Origin: Oscillospiraceae bacterium
GTDB taxonomy: Bacteria; Bacillota; Clostridia; Oscillospirales; JAAYXM01
Direction: 5' to 3'
Assembly (NCBI GenBank): GCA_017559985.1
Contig: JAFYPW010000022.1
Coordinates: 1 to 53,078 of the forward strand
Length of the DNA stretch: 53,078 nt
Part shown: positions 1 through 7,642 of the stretch, piece by piece
Numbering within the stretch: position 1 is the first letter of the stretch
Layout of the letters: each line of letters opens with the position of its first letter
The notes under the pieces: generated by a model
Databases searched by the model: none
The model's input: only the letters and a program-made list of their open reading frames with translations
Told to the model about the DNA's origin: nothing
Made by a program: the position numbers and the translations under genes

Positions 1-51
1 AAATTGACCGCTTACGACTGGTGAAAAGTGAATAGGGAAGAGGTAATAAGT

Positions 52-88
52 AAAAATCGACACCTCTCTGTCGAGAGATGCCGATTTC
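52..88 (-). terminator. Intrinsic terminator of the tmRNA gene
   Basis: On the minus strand an imperfect hairpin (AAATCG-type outer arm, CTCTC/GAGAG inner arm, tetraloop) is followed by a T-run. It begins directly after the encoded CCA end of the tmRNA. Confidence 0.7.
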
Positions 89-442
89 TGGTGGAGGCGG
101 GGAGAGTCGAACTCCCGTCCGAAAACATATTCACATAAGTTTCTCCGGGCGCAGCCTGATGTTTACATTCCCTCGCACGGACGCCGACAGGCGGGCTTCC
201 GTGCTTGGTAGCTTCATTTTACATGCCGCGCTCAAAGCTTTGCGCGGTCACGTTCACCACTGTGTGACACCTTGCACCCGGGCCGTGGTCCTCCCGGGGA
301 AGATGGCCGCTTATAAATTAAGCAGCGATAAGTTTATTGTTGTTATTTAATTTATAAAAATTAAGTTGCAGCTTTTAAAGCGGCTCTGCGCCTCTGCCCG
401 CTACTCGTGCTTCAACATCCCCGTCGAAGCCTTTACGCCCCC
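89..442 (-). ncRNA. ssrA: Transfer-messenger RNA (tmRNA)
   Basis: This RNA rescues stalled ribosomes and tags the unfinished protein for proteolysis. Read on the minus strand it starts GGGGGCGTAAAGGCTTCGAC and ends with a T-arm (GAGTTCGACTCTC-type) and GCCTCCACCA, so the tRNA-like domain and CCA are encoded. The tag reading frame ends near position 316 in codons for NNNNKLIAA followed by TAA; the stop lies in the loop of a hairpin (GCTGCTTA paired with TAAGCGGC), as is usual for tmRNA helix 5. I cannot fix the resume codon. The tag end LIAA differs from the common ALAA/VIAA ends. The partner gene smpB lies 60 bases upstream on the same strand. It is a one-piece tmRNA of about 354 nt. Confidence 0.95.
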
Positions 443-502
443 TTGTTTAATATATAAAGTGAAAACACTTTACAGCAGTTGTTTTTCGCTTGGATATGCG
501 GT

Positions 503-964
503 TTATCGCGTTTGCTCTTTCAAAACACGGTCAATCTCGCGCTTTGCATCGCGCGCGGCGGCAGCCTCGCGCTTGTCGTGGAGTTTTTTACCCTTGGCAA
601 GACCGACCTGCACTTTTACAAGCGAACCTTTGAGATATACGGAAAGAGGAATGATTGCATATCCTTCCTGTGCCTGCGCGGCGGCAAGCTTGCGTATCTC
701 TGATTTGTGCATGAGCAGCTTGCGCTTGCGAAGCGGCTCACGGTTAAAAATATTGCCTTTTTCGTAAGGGCTTATGTGCATACCGTGAACAATCAGCTCA
801 CCGTCTTTTACAGAGCAGAACGAGTCTTTGAGGTTAACTGCACCGAGGCGAAGGGATTTAACCTCTGTTCCGCACAGGGAAATGCCTGCCTCGAAAGACT
901 CTTCTATGTTGTAATCGTGCCAGGCTTTGCGGTTCTTTGCAAGCTGACGAATGGCCTTTTCCAC
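503..964 (-). CDS. smpB: SsrA-binding protein SmpB
   Basis: SmpB binds tmRNA and delivers it to stalled ribosomes. The family core is clear: NRKAWHDYNIEE near the start, GISLCGTEVKSLR, NLKDSF, and a basic C-terminal tail. I chose GTG at 964 because it has a good ribosome site (GCGAGGTG, 9 bases upstream) and gives 153 residues, close to Bacillus SmpB (156). The frame stays open to ATG 988 and TTG 1000, but a promoter (TTGACT-17-CATAAT, 1028-1000) would start transcription near 993, leaving no room for a ribosome site at those codons. Adjacent to its partner ssrA, a common arrangement in Firmicutes. Confidence 0.95.
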   Translation of the reverse strand: MEKAIRQLAKNRKAWHDYNIEESFEAGISLCGTEVKSLRLGAVNLKDSFCSVKDGELIVHGMHISPYEKGNIFNREPLRKRKLLMHKSEIRKLAAAQAQEGYAIIPLSVYLKGSLVKVQVGLAKGKKLHDKREAAAARDAKREIDRVLKEQTR

Positions 965-999
965 TGTGAGAAACACCTCGCTTTCCATATGATATCCCA

Positions 1000-1028
1000 A
1001 TTATGACATATTATTTTGTCGAAGTCAA
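1000..1028 (-). promoter_or_regulatory. Predicted SigA promoter of smpB
   Basis: On the minus strand TTGACT (1028-1023) and CATAAT (1005-1000) are separated by 17 bases. It supports the GTG start at 964. Confidence 0.6.
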
Positions 1029-1063
1029 GGAAAGTGACATTTCAAAATAATTACAAATACATC

Positions 1064-1092
1064 TTGTAAAACCGAGCGGGATGGTGTATAAT
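1064..1092 (+). promoter_or_regulatory. Predicted SigA promoter of tRNA-Leu(CAA)
   Basis: TTGTAA (1064-1069), a 17-base spacer and a perfect TATAAT (1087-1092), 13 bases before the mature tRNA end. Confidence 0.75.
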
Positions 1093-1105
1093 GAATAAGT
1101 TACGT

Positions 1106-1191
1106 GCCGGCGTGATGGAATGGCAGACGTGACGGACTCAAAATCCGTTGGTGGCGACACCGTGTGGGTTCAAGTCCCACCGCCGGCACCA
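1106..1191 (+). tRNA. tRNA-Leu (anticodon CAA)
   Basis: The acceptor arms GCCGGCG and CGCCGGC pair perfectly and CCA is encoded. The anticodon stem (ACGGA/TCCGT) holds loop CTCAAAA, giving anticodon CAA. The long variable arm and 86-nt length fit a class II leucine tRNA. Confidence 0.95.
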
Positions 1192-1272
1192 GAGAGACAC
1201 GGCGGTTTTTTCAGAGAAACTTGCTGTGTCTTTTGTGTTGATGACAAAGGCAGAATAAGGAGTGTTTCGGTT

Positions 1273-1686
1273 ATGAATATATTAGTGATAGATGGGCAGG
1301 GGGGTCAGCTTGGTGGCCAGCTTGTAAAGGCAATAACGGCAAAGTTTCCCGGGATTGAGCTAACATCGGTCGGGACAAATGCGGTTGCAACGACAGCTAT
1401 GGTGAAGGCGGGCGCAAAGCGCGCGGCTACGGGAGAAAATCCGATTATCGTTGCGAGCAGAAAGGCAGACGTTATTATCGGACCTGTCGGGATTGTCATT
1501 GCAGACTCGCTTTTTGGCGAAATTACGCCGGATGCGGCAAAAGCCGTCGGACAGAGTGCGGCAGTAAAGATTCTTATCCCCATAAATAAATGCGAAAATC
1601 TTGTTGCGGGTGTTAATAATCTCTCTTTTTCCGCTTTGATTGATGATGTTCTCTTGAAACTTTCTGAAATAGTTGAAAGACGTTGA
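1273..1686 (+). CDS. DUF3842 family protein
   Basis: A 137-residue protein of the DUF3842 family, common in Clostridia and of unknown function. It opens MNILVIDGQGGQLGGQL, a glycine-rich loop after a hydrophobic strand that recalls a Rossmann-like nucleotide-binding start, and continues with VGTNAVATTAMVKAGA and PVGIVIADSLFGEITP, as recalled for the family. The start at ATG 1273 has AAGGAG 10 bases upstream; the open frame continues back into the tRNA, but that part is not coding. The stop overlaps the -35 element of the next promoter. Family assignment is from memory of conserved blocks; the function is not known. Confidence 0.85.
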   Translation: MNILVIDGQGGQLGGQLVKAITAKFPGIELTSVGTNAVATTAMVKAGAKRAATGENPIIVASRKADVIIGPVGIVIADSLFGEITPDAAKAVGQSAAVKILIPINKCENLVAGVNNLSFSALIDDVLLKLSEIVERR

Positions 1687-1711
1687 CAAAAAACGGAGAC
1701 TATGATAGAAT
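1683..1711 (+). promoter_or_regulatory. Predicted SigA promoter of the ECF leader
   Basis: TTGACA (1683-1688), 17 bases, TAGAAT (1706-1711). The -35 element overlaps the stop codon of the DUF3842 gene. Predicted start of transcription is near 1718, at the base of a hairpin. Confidence 0.7.
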
Positions 1712-1717
1712 TAACGC

Positions 1718-1828
1718 GTTGTTCAGGAAGAACGGCATAGGGACAGAAGTTCCATACAAAAGCTTTGTTTCAGATTTGCGATACTATAAAGGTGTTGTTT
1801 TTTTAGAAGAGAAGACGGCGCCTTTTTT
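1718..1828 (+). promoter_or_regulatory. Structured leader with transcription attenuator
   Basis: The leader has hairpin 1718-1736 (GTTGTTC/GAACGGC around AGGAA), hairpin 1740-1753 (GGGAC/GTTCC around AGAA), an unpaired-looking stretch, and then a 14-pair hairpin at 1791-1822. That last hairpin pairs GGTGTTGTTTTTTT with GAGAAGACGGCGCC (counting G-U pairs), has loop AGAA and is followed by T6 (1823-1828). This is a complete intrinsic terminator only 20 bases before the ECF start codon, so expression needs anti-termination. I do not recognise the upstream part as a known riboswitch class. A 12-codon frame (ATG 1702 to TAG 1740) also overlaps it. Confidence 0.65.
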
Positions 1829-1847
1829 GTATGGAAAGGAATGCGTT

Positions 1848-2420
1848 ATGAAAAACAAAATTGATGTTAAAAAACTTTCTCTGTCTGCTATGTTTCTTGC
1901 CCTTGCTTTTTTAATGCCGTTTCTGACGGGGCAGATACCTCAGTTTGGAGCCATGTTGTGCCCGATGCATATTCCTGTCATTCTTTGCGGCTTTGTCTGC
2001 GGAGGACCGTGGGGACTTGCAGTTGGCTTTGTTGCTCCGCTTCTTCGCTCTTTTACGCTTGGTATGCCGCCGCTTATGACAGCTCTTGCCATGGCGTTTG
2101 AACTTGGAGTATACGGTCTTGCTTCGGGCATTCTTTATCGTTGGTTGCCTGCGAAAAAAATATATATTTACGTGTCGCTTGTGGCATCAATGGTGCTTGG
2201 GCGGCTTGTTTGGGGCGCAGTTCAGTTTTTATTTATGGGGCTCGGCGCTACGCAGTTTGGTTTTGCAAAGTTCTGGGCAGGCGCAGTTGCAAATGCAATC
2301 CCGGGGATTGTTGTCCAGTTGATTCTTATTCCCGTAATAATAATGGCGCTTGAAAGGTTTGGACTTTTGCCCGGAAAAACAGTAGTAAGAGGCTGTAATG
2401 AAGAAAACAGATGTAATTGA
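1848..2420 (+). CDS. ECF transporter S component
   Basis: A 190-residue hydrophobic protein with about six membrane segments, starting MKNKIDVKKLSLSAMFLALA, a typical S-component opening. Further blocks (MHIPVILCGFVCGGPWGL, PLLRSFTLGMPP, AMAFELGVYGL) match a family of substrate-binding subunits of energy-coupling-factor vitamin importers. The A, A' and T subunits are not in this window, so it is probably a group II system using a shared module. Start ATG 1848 has AAGGA 7 bases upstream. The 3' end overlaps the methyltransferase by 23 bases. The substrate is not evident; the attenuator in front suggests feedback by a metabolite. Confidence 0.85.
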   Translation: MKNKIDVKKLSLSAMFLALAFLMPFLTGQIPQFGAMLCPMHIPVILCGFVCGGPWGLAVGFVAPLLRSFTLGMPPLMTALAMAFELGVYGLASGILYRWLPAKKIYIYVSLVASMVLGRLVWGAVQFLFMGLGATQFGFAKFWAGAVANAIPGIVVQLILIPVIIMALERFGLLPGKTVVRGCNEENRCN

Positions 2421-2985
2421 ATTTTTTGATTCTCTTGCAGAAAATTGGGACAGAGAAGCAGAAAAGAACACTGAAAAGGTTAATAAAATCCTTGACTTTG
2501 CAGGGGTGGGAGAGGGCAGTGTTGTCCTTGATGTCGCCTGCGGTACGGGCATACTTATCCCTGATTATCTCGCGCGCGGAGTGAAAAAATGTATAGCTGT
2601 TGATATTTCACCTAAAATGGTTGAGATAGCAAAGAAAAAATATGAGAGATATGGCAACGTAGAGGTTATATGTGACGATGCAGAAACGTTAAAACTCGTC
2701 GATAAGGTCGACAGCATCGTTGTGTATAATGCGTTTCCGCATTTTGCAGACCGTGAACGCCTTTTTAAAAACCTTTCAACCTTGCTTAAAAGCGGCGGAC
2801 GCATAACGGTTGCCCACGGTATGAGCCGTAAAGCGCTGATAGCACATCACTCCGGCAGAGCAGAAACAGTGTCAACAATTTTGCCTGACATACCGGAAAT
2901 GAAAGCACTTATGGGCGAGTGGATTTGTGTTGATGTTGCGGTGTCGAATGACGATTTATATGTTGTTTCAGGGAAAATTAAGTGA
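2398..2985 (+). CDS. Class I SAM-dependent methyltransferase
   Basis: A 195-residue Methyltransf_11/UbiE-like enzyme. Motif I is VLDVACGTG (residues 43-51), and the acidic end of strand 2 is AVDIS (D69), which normally holds the SAM ribose. The segment VVYNAFPHF occupies motif IV. The start overlaps the ECF gene, so the two are translationally coupled. It may modify the imported compound, but this is only inferred from the overlap. A terminator follows immediately. Confidence 0.85.
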   Translation: MKKTDVIEFFDSLAENWDREAEKNTEKVNKILDFAGVGEGSVVLDVACGTGILIPDYLARGVKKCIAVDISPKMVEIAKKKYERYGNVEVICDDAETLKLVDKVDSIVVYNAFPHFADRERLFKNLSTLLKSGGRITVAHGMSRKALIAHHSGRAETVSTILPDIPEMKALMGEWICVDVAVSNDDLYVVSGKIK

Positions 2986-3020
2986 AAAAAGACGGTCATG
3001 CAAATGTATGACCGTCTTTT
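2986..3020 (+). terminator. Intrinsic terminator after the methyltransferase
   Basis: AAAGACGGTCAT pairs with ATGACCGTCTTT around an 8-base loop, ending in a T-run. It is A-rich upstream and so may work in both directions. Confidence 0.85.
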
Positions 3021-3086
3021 CTTATTCGGGCCGTTATACAATATGTTCCGTGTTGTGTATTATAGTAACTAAAATTTAGTGCGTTG

Positions 3087-3115
3087 TTTACACAAAAGCA
3101 AAATTATTGTATAAT
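3087..3115 (+). promoter_or_regulatory. Predicted SigA promoter of the 3150 operon
   Basis: TTTACA (3087-3092), 17 bases, TATAAT (3110-3115). Confidence 0.7.
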
Positions 3116-3149
3116 TGATATAAAAATTTTGTTGTGTGGAAGTGATATT

Positions 3150-3908
3150 GTGAGAAAGTATGAAAATATCTCTTACAAAAAAATTTTAACATCGGAGCAG
3201 ATGCTTGATATTTACCTGCCGGATAAAGACACGTTTCCTGTCTTTGTATATTTTCACGGAGGCGGTCTGGAATCAGGCAGCAAGTCTGATAATAAATTTT
3301 TTGGTGCGCTTGCTGAAAAGGGTGTTGCCGTTATCAGCGCAGATTACAGAATGTACCCTTCGGCAGTGTTCCCTGAGTATATAGAAGATGCTGCGGAAGT
3401 GGTGTCGTGGGTTTATAGCAATATTGATACATACGGAAAAGTGACGGGTGTTTTTGTCGGTGGTTCTTCTGCGGGCGGCTATCTCTCTCAGATGTTGTGC
3501 TTTGATAAGAAGTATCTCGCCGTTTATGGAATTGATTCAGACAAAATTTCCGGATATATACACGATGCAGGTCAACCTACAACACACTATAACATTCTTC
3601 GCGAAAGAGGTCTTGATACGCGTCGGGTCATTATAGACGAAGCGGCGCCTGTTTATCATATAACGGAGAACAGAAATTATGCGCCAATGCAGGTCATCGT
3701 TTCGGATAACGATATGAAAAACCGTCTGGAACAGACAAACCTGCTTGTTTCTACACTTAAACATTTCGGGTATGACGAAAACAAGCTTGATTTCAGGGTG
3801 ATTGAGGACAGTTCGCACTGCTCGTATCTTGATAAGCAGGATGAAAACGGAGAGTGGTTTTTCGCGGATATGATATATGAATTTATAACGTCCGGAAGAG
3901 GGAAATAA
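3150..3908 (+). CDS. Alpha/beta hydrolase (carboxylesterase-like)
   Basis: A 252-residue serine hydrolase. The oxyanion-hole motif HGGG starts at His36, the nucleophile elbow GSSAG carries Ser107, and the end of the protein has an SSHCSY block with a likely catalytic His223. The acid residue is probably in VIVSDNDM. The HGGG motif points to the hormone-sensitive-lipase/BD-FAE-like group; the substrate is unknown and there is no signal peptide. I chose GTG 3150 (GGAAG 7 bases upstream); longer readings would begin upstream of the predicted transcription start. An EamA exporter follows 4 bases after the stop. Confidence 0.85.
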   Translation: MRKYENISYKKILTSEQMLDIYLPDKDTFPVFVYFHGGGLESGSKSDNKFFGALAEKGVAVISADYRMYPSAVFPEYIEDAAEVVSWVYSNIDTYGKVTGVFVGGSSAGGYLSQMLCFDKKYLAVYGIDSDKISGYIHDAGQPTTHYNILRERGLDTRRVIIDEAAPVYHITENRNYAPMQVIVSDNDMKNRLEQTNLLVSTLKHFGYDENKLDFRVIEDSSHCSYLDKQDENGEWFFADMIYEFITSGRGK

Positions 3909-3912
3909 AGAA

Positions 3913-4779
3913 ATGAAAAAAGGGATTTTCTACGCATTTCTAACGGCTGTATTGTTTGTTACATTAGAGCCCGTGAGTAAGCTTATATCACAAGAAGTTA
4001 ACCCGTATGCCATTACATTCTGGCGCTTTATTATCGGCTCGCTTATACTCATCCCGCCGGCAATCATAAAGATAAAAAAAGAAAAAATACATATAGGCGC
4101 AAAAGATCTGTGTGTTATGACGGCACTTGGTGTTTTGTTTATTTGTATCAGTATGATTGCATTGCAAATAGGAGTGAAAAAGGCGGATTCTCCGTCGCTG
4201 ATTGCAATTATTTTTTCGTCAAACTCTATTTTTACCATTTTGTTTGCGATGCTCATTTTAAGAGAAAAGCTCAATAAGAACAAAATTGTGGCATTGATTT
4301 TTGGAATAATCGGTGTTGTTTGCTGCGTTGATTTTTCGTCCGGAACAAATTTGCAATCCGTGCTTTTTGGTGTATTTGCGGCTTTGAGTTTCAGTTTGTA
4401 CACGGTTCTCAGCCAGAAGTTCACAAAACGCTTTGGGGGAATCGTGCAGACAGCTATTGTTTTTCTTGCGGGAAGCATAGTTCTTTTGATAATTCTTTTT
4501 GTAGCTGGCGTAGATATTGCACCACGGATTTCAACTGACGTCGCGGTGACACTTCTCTATCTTGGCTTCCTTGTCACAGGTGTTGGCTATGGCAGTTATT
4601 TTCTTGCCATAGAAAAGGGAGGGGCGATTATGGCATCGCTGGCTTTTTTCTTAAAGCCTATCCTTACTCCGTTTGTTACACTCGTTATAAATGGAGTTGT
4701 GCCGGATGTCAAGGTTTTTGTTGCGGTGGGATGCATTGTCATAGCATCCTATTTTGCGGCATATAAGAAGTCTCTTTAA
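3913..4779 (+). CDS. EamA/DMT-family transporter
   Basis: A 288-residue inner-membrane protein with ten predicted membrane segments made of two EamA repeats; TVLSQKFTKRFGG marks the start of the second half. Family members (RhaT/YdcZ type) export amino acids or other metabolites. The N-terminus has the family's typical E-PVSKLI and ITFWRFIIGSLIL blocks. It follows the hydrolase closely, and the glycosidase-like gene follows 33 bases later, so the three are probably co-transcribed. The substrate cannot be told from sequence. Two other EamA genes occur in the window. Confidence 0.85.
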   Translation: MKKGIFYAFLTAVLFVTLEPVSKLISQEVNPYAITFWRFIIGSLILIPPAIIKIKKEKIHIGAKDLCVMTALGVLFICISMIALQIGVKKADSPSLIAIIFSSNSIFTILFAMLILREKLNKNKIVALIFGIIGVVCCVDFSSGTNLQSVLFGVFAALSFSLYTVLSQKFTKRFGGIVQTAIVFLAGSIVLLIILFVAGVDIAPRISTDVAVTLLYLGFLVTGVGYGSYFLAIEKGGAIMASLAFFLKPILTPFVTLVINGVVPDVKVFVAVGCIVIASYFAAYKKSL

Positions 4780-4812
4780 AAATAAATTTTGCAGATAGCA
4801 GGAGGCGTTGTT

Positions 4813-6939
4813 ATGGATTACACAAAATTACCACCTGTAAAAAAAGGAAAGAAACTTGCATTGGAACATTTTCCGAACAGGTTTTATGCTGCTGTGTTCC
4901 GTTTGTGGGAAACTGTTTTCGCAGAACGCATAGCTTTTGCACTGGATACTTCTGTTGATAAGGTGAAAGCGGCAGCAGCTGATATGGGTATGCCCGAACA
5001 GAAGAATATGGAAAAATGGGGCAAACACGGATATATCACCACCATACGCAATGTATGGCATATTCTTCCGTATGAACAGTTGATAAAGCTCCTTGGATGG
5101 AACGAGGAGCAGCTTGCAACAACGCTTAAAGAGGACGATTTTCTTGATGTTAAACTAGGCGGTTTCAAGCCGGACTGTGAGCCCGTGCGTTTTGAAGAGC
5201 CGGACGAGGAGCAGAAGAGTCGGCTTTTCAGAATAAAAAGTGTTATGCAGAAGTATTTTGGAGAAATGTTTGACGGAGAAAAACCGTTTGACTTCTTTGG
5301 TGATAATTATATTGATTCGGCGTTTGACAAAGCAGACGGCTTGCGTATGATATATTCTTATTGCGGGCTTTATGCCGGTGTTCTTGATAATGACGTTGCT
5401 TTGTCTTATCCGGATGAGTTACTCAGAATGTACAGGTCAGCCGGTGTGAATGCGGTATGGCTTCCGGTGGTTTTGTACCAGATGCTTCCGTTTCCGTTTG
5501 CTCCGGAATTTTCGCAAGGGTGGGAACAACGGATCCGGAGATTGAAAGAGCTTGTGGCAAAAGCAAAAGCATATGATATAGCTATTTATCTCTATATTAA
5601 TGAACCGAGATGTATGCCTCTGTCCTTTTTTGAAAAATACCCGGCGATGAAGGGTCGCACAATGGATATGTACGCTGCTTTGTGCACGAGCAATCCCGCT
5701 GTTTTGCAATATTTGCGGGATGCAATACGGATGCTTTGCGAAAATGTGCCGGAGCTGGGTGGTTTTATTACAATAACCTGTTCTGAAAATCTGACACATT
5801 GTAAGTCGAGAGAAGAGGGAGAAGAGTGCGCGCGTTGCAAGAATGTTCCGGTCTCGAAGCTTGTTGCAGATGTGCTTTGTGCAATTTCAGAAGAGTCGCG
5901 TAAAGTAAATCCTCGCATAAGAACCATAGCCTGGACGTGGGCGTGGGACCATTATATGACAAAGGAAGAAATAGCAGATTGTATAGACCGCCTGCCGCGG
6001 GAAATAGTGATTCAGAGCAACAGCGAGATACAGAAGGAGTTCACCATCGGCGGTGTAACGGGAAATGTGCGTGATTACAGTATGTCAATTCCCGGGCCCG
6101 GCCCTCTGGCAAAATACATATGGGAATATGCAAGGGCCAAGGACCATGAGGTTTCTGCCAAAGTACAGGTGAATGTTACGTGGGAGTGCAGCACGGTTCC
6201 GTTCCTTCCTGTGTTTGATCTGGTTCGTGAGCATATGACGGGCCTGAATGATTTTGGGGTGCAGCATCTCGTGTTGAGCTGGACTCTTGGCGGCTATCCG
6301 TCAGTAAATCTTAAAGTGGCTTCGTCCTGTCTTCTTGACCCGAGCGAAGAAAGATACGATTTGTTGCTTTTTGAGGAATTCGGAGAATATGCCGACTGCG
6401 TAAAGAAAGCGGCAAAAATGTTTTCTGATGCTTTTCGCGAATTTCCGTTCCATCTGCGAAGCTTATATCTGGGCCCGCAGAATGCAGGACCGTCTAACCT
6501 TCTCTATCTGCAACCGAGCGGATTTGAGGCAACTATGACTTGCTATGCTTATGACGACCTGGATAATTGGCGCGCGATATATCCGCGTGAGATATACATT
6601 AATCAGCTTCGTAAGCTCAGGGACGGGTGGCGGCGAGGTCTTGAAGAGATAGAGCATATGCCGGATTGTATGTTCAAACAAGCTGCTCTTGGCGGTTATG
6701 CGCTGTTTAATTCTTCATACCTGCAAGCTGAGTTTATTGACAAGCGAAGCGAAGGAGACAGTGAATATCTTATCGGGCTTGTGCAAGAAGAAAAGAAGAT
6801 GGCTCTCCTCATGTATGAGCTTATGCAAAAAAGCAGCTTGTTTGGATATGAGGCGGCAAACCATTACTATTTCAACAAAGCGATGCTTGCGGAAAAAGTC
6901 ATAAATTGTGAATATATTTCCGGAAAACTTGCGGATTGA
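4813..6939 (+). CDS. Glycoside hydrolase-like TIM-barrel protein
   Basis: A 708-residue cytoplasmic protein (no signal peptide); start ATG 4813 has GGAGG 7 bases upstream. The middle (about 200-520) looks like a glycosidase TIM barrel: MYRSAGVNAVWLPVVLYQ, then AYDIAIYLYINEPRCMP, then GGFITITCSENLTHC, then IAWTWAWDHY. Cysteines at 323, 330, 339 and 342 resemble the clustered cysteines I recall for DUF4838/GH20-related proteins and may bind metal. Candidate acids are the Glu in YINEPR and in TCSENL. An N-terminal helical part (1-140) and a C-terminal helical part (580-708) are unassigned. It could act on an imported oligosaccharide, but no transporter for one is adjacent. Family assignment is tentative. 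Confidence 0.6.
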   Translation: MDYTKLPPVKKGKKLALEHFPNRFYAAVFRLWETVFAERIAFALDTSVDKVKAAAADMGMPEQKNMEKWGKHGYITTIRNVWHILPYEQLIKLLGWNEEQLATTLKEDDFLDVKLGGFKPDCEPVRFEEPDEEQKSRLFRIKSVMQKYFGEMFDGEKPFDFFGDNYIDSAFDKADGLRMIYSYCGLYAGVLDNDVALSYPDELLRMYRSAGVNAVWLPVVLYQMLPFPFAPEFSQGWEQRIRRLKELVAKAKAYDIAIYLYINEPRCMPLSFFEKYPAMKGRTMDMYAALCTSNPAVLQYLRDAIRMLCENVPELGGFITITCSENLTHCKSREEGEECARCKNVPVSKLVADVLCAISEESRKVNPRIRTIAWTWAWDHYMTKEEIADCIDRLPREIVIQSNSEIQKEFTIGGVTGNVRDYSMSIPGPGPLAKYIWEYARAKDHEVSAKVQVNVTWECSTVPFLPVFDLVREHMTGLNDFGVQHLVLSWTLGGYPSVNLKVASSCLLDPSEERYDLLLFEEFGEYADCVKKAAKMFSDAFREFPFHLRSLYLGPQNAGPSNLLYLQPSGFEATMTCYAYDDLDNWRAIYPREIYINQLRKLRDGWRRGLEEIEHMPDCMFKQAALGGYALFNSSYLQAEFIDKRSEGDSEYLIGLVQEEKKMALLMYELMQKSSLFGYEAANHYYFNKAMLAEKVINCEYISGKLAD

Positions 6940-6970
6940 AAATTTAATAATGCTTTGATTGTTTAAGAAA

Positions 6971-7011
6971 AGACAGGCTTCTGATTAAAGAAGCCTGTCT
7001 TCCTGTTTTTT
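6971..7011 (+). terminator. Intrinsic terminator of the 3150-6939 operon
   Basis: AGACAGGCTTC pairs with GAAGCCTGTCT around an 8-base loop, followed by a T-rich tail. Confidence 0.85.
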
Positions 7012-7127
7012 AAAAAATAAAATGCAGTTGAAAATTTTCGCTTCAAAAGTTTTTTGAGAAAGGTTGAAAAGAAAAAATTCTGTAAAACTCTTGAAAAAAG
7101 AAAAAAATACGGAAATACACAAATTAC

Positions 7128-7156
7128 TTTACAAAAAATGTCGTTTTTTATATAAT
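7128..7156 (+). promoter_or_regulatory. Predicted SigA promoter of the Lrp gene
   Basis: TTTACA (7128-7133), 17 bases, TATAAT (7151-7156), 21 bases before the start codon. Confidence 0.7.
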
Positions 7157-7177
7157 TTACCTATTGGGGGTGCTACA

Positions 7178-7630
7178 ATGGATGTTTTGGATTATAAAAT
7201 TTTAGAGTGCTTGAAGAAAAATGCACGAGAAAATGCAACGAACATCGGCGCGAAAATAAATTTATCTACATCTGCTGTGATAGAGCGAATAAAAAAGCTT
7301 GAAAACTCAGGTGTTATTGAACAGTATACAACAATAATCAACCAGGAATTTCTTGGACGAGAATTGATGGCGTTTATTTCCGTGAGCCTTGAACATCCTA
7401 AGTTTAATGACGGGTTCATACAGCAAATTAAGGAAAACGGTCTTATTGCAGAATGTCATTATATAGCGGGCGATTTTGATTTTATTCTTAAAGTTGTCAC
7501 AAAAGCAGGAAAAGGCCTTGAAGACATTATAAATTTTGTTAAGTCGATAAGCGGTGTCTCGCTTACGAGGACCTCTGTTGTGCTTTCAACAAACAAGAGT
7601 GAAGTATGTCTGCTTCCTGATAAGGAATAG
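7178..7630 (+). CDS. Lrp/AsnC-family transcriptional regulator
   Basis: A 150-residue regulator. Residues 1-55 form the winged helix-turn-helix (MDVLDYKILECLKKNAR, then NLSTSAVIERIKKLENSGVIEQYT). Residues 65-140 form the RAM/AsnC amino-acid-binding domain, with GDFDFILKV as its core strand. The start at ATG 7178 is downstream of the predicted promoter and has a G-rich ribosome site; the reading frame extends further upstream but would cross the promoter. It lies 12 bases ahead of an amino-acid symporter, so it probably responds to alanine, glycine or a similar amino acid and controls that gene. That link is inferred from position. Confidence 0.9.
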   Translation: MDVLDYKILECLKKNARENATNIGAKINLSTSAVIERIKKLENSGVIEQYTTIINQEFLGRELMAFISVSLEHPKFNDGFIQQIKENGLIAECHYIAGDFDFILKVVTKAGKGLEDIINFVKSISGVSLTRTSVVLSTNKSEVCLLPDKE

Positions 7631-7642
7631 GGGGATTAAAAA

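Noticed and set aside
1120..1272. Open frame running from inside tRNA-Leu(CAA) into the DUF3842 gene
   Set aside because: It overlaps a certain tRNA; AAGGAG and ATG at 1273 give the family's normal N-terminus.
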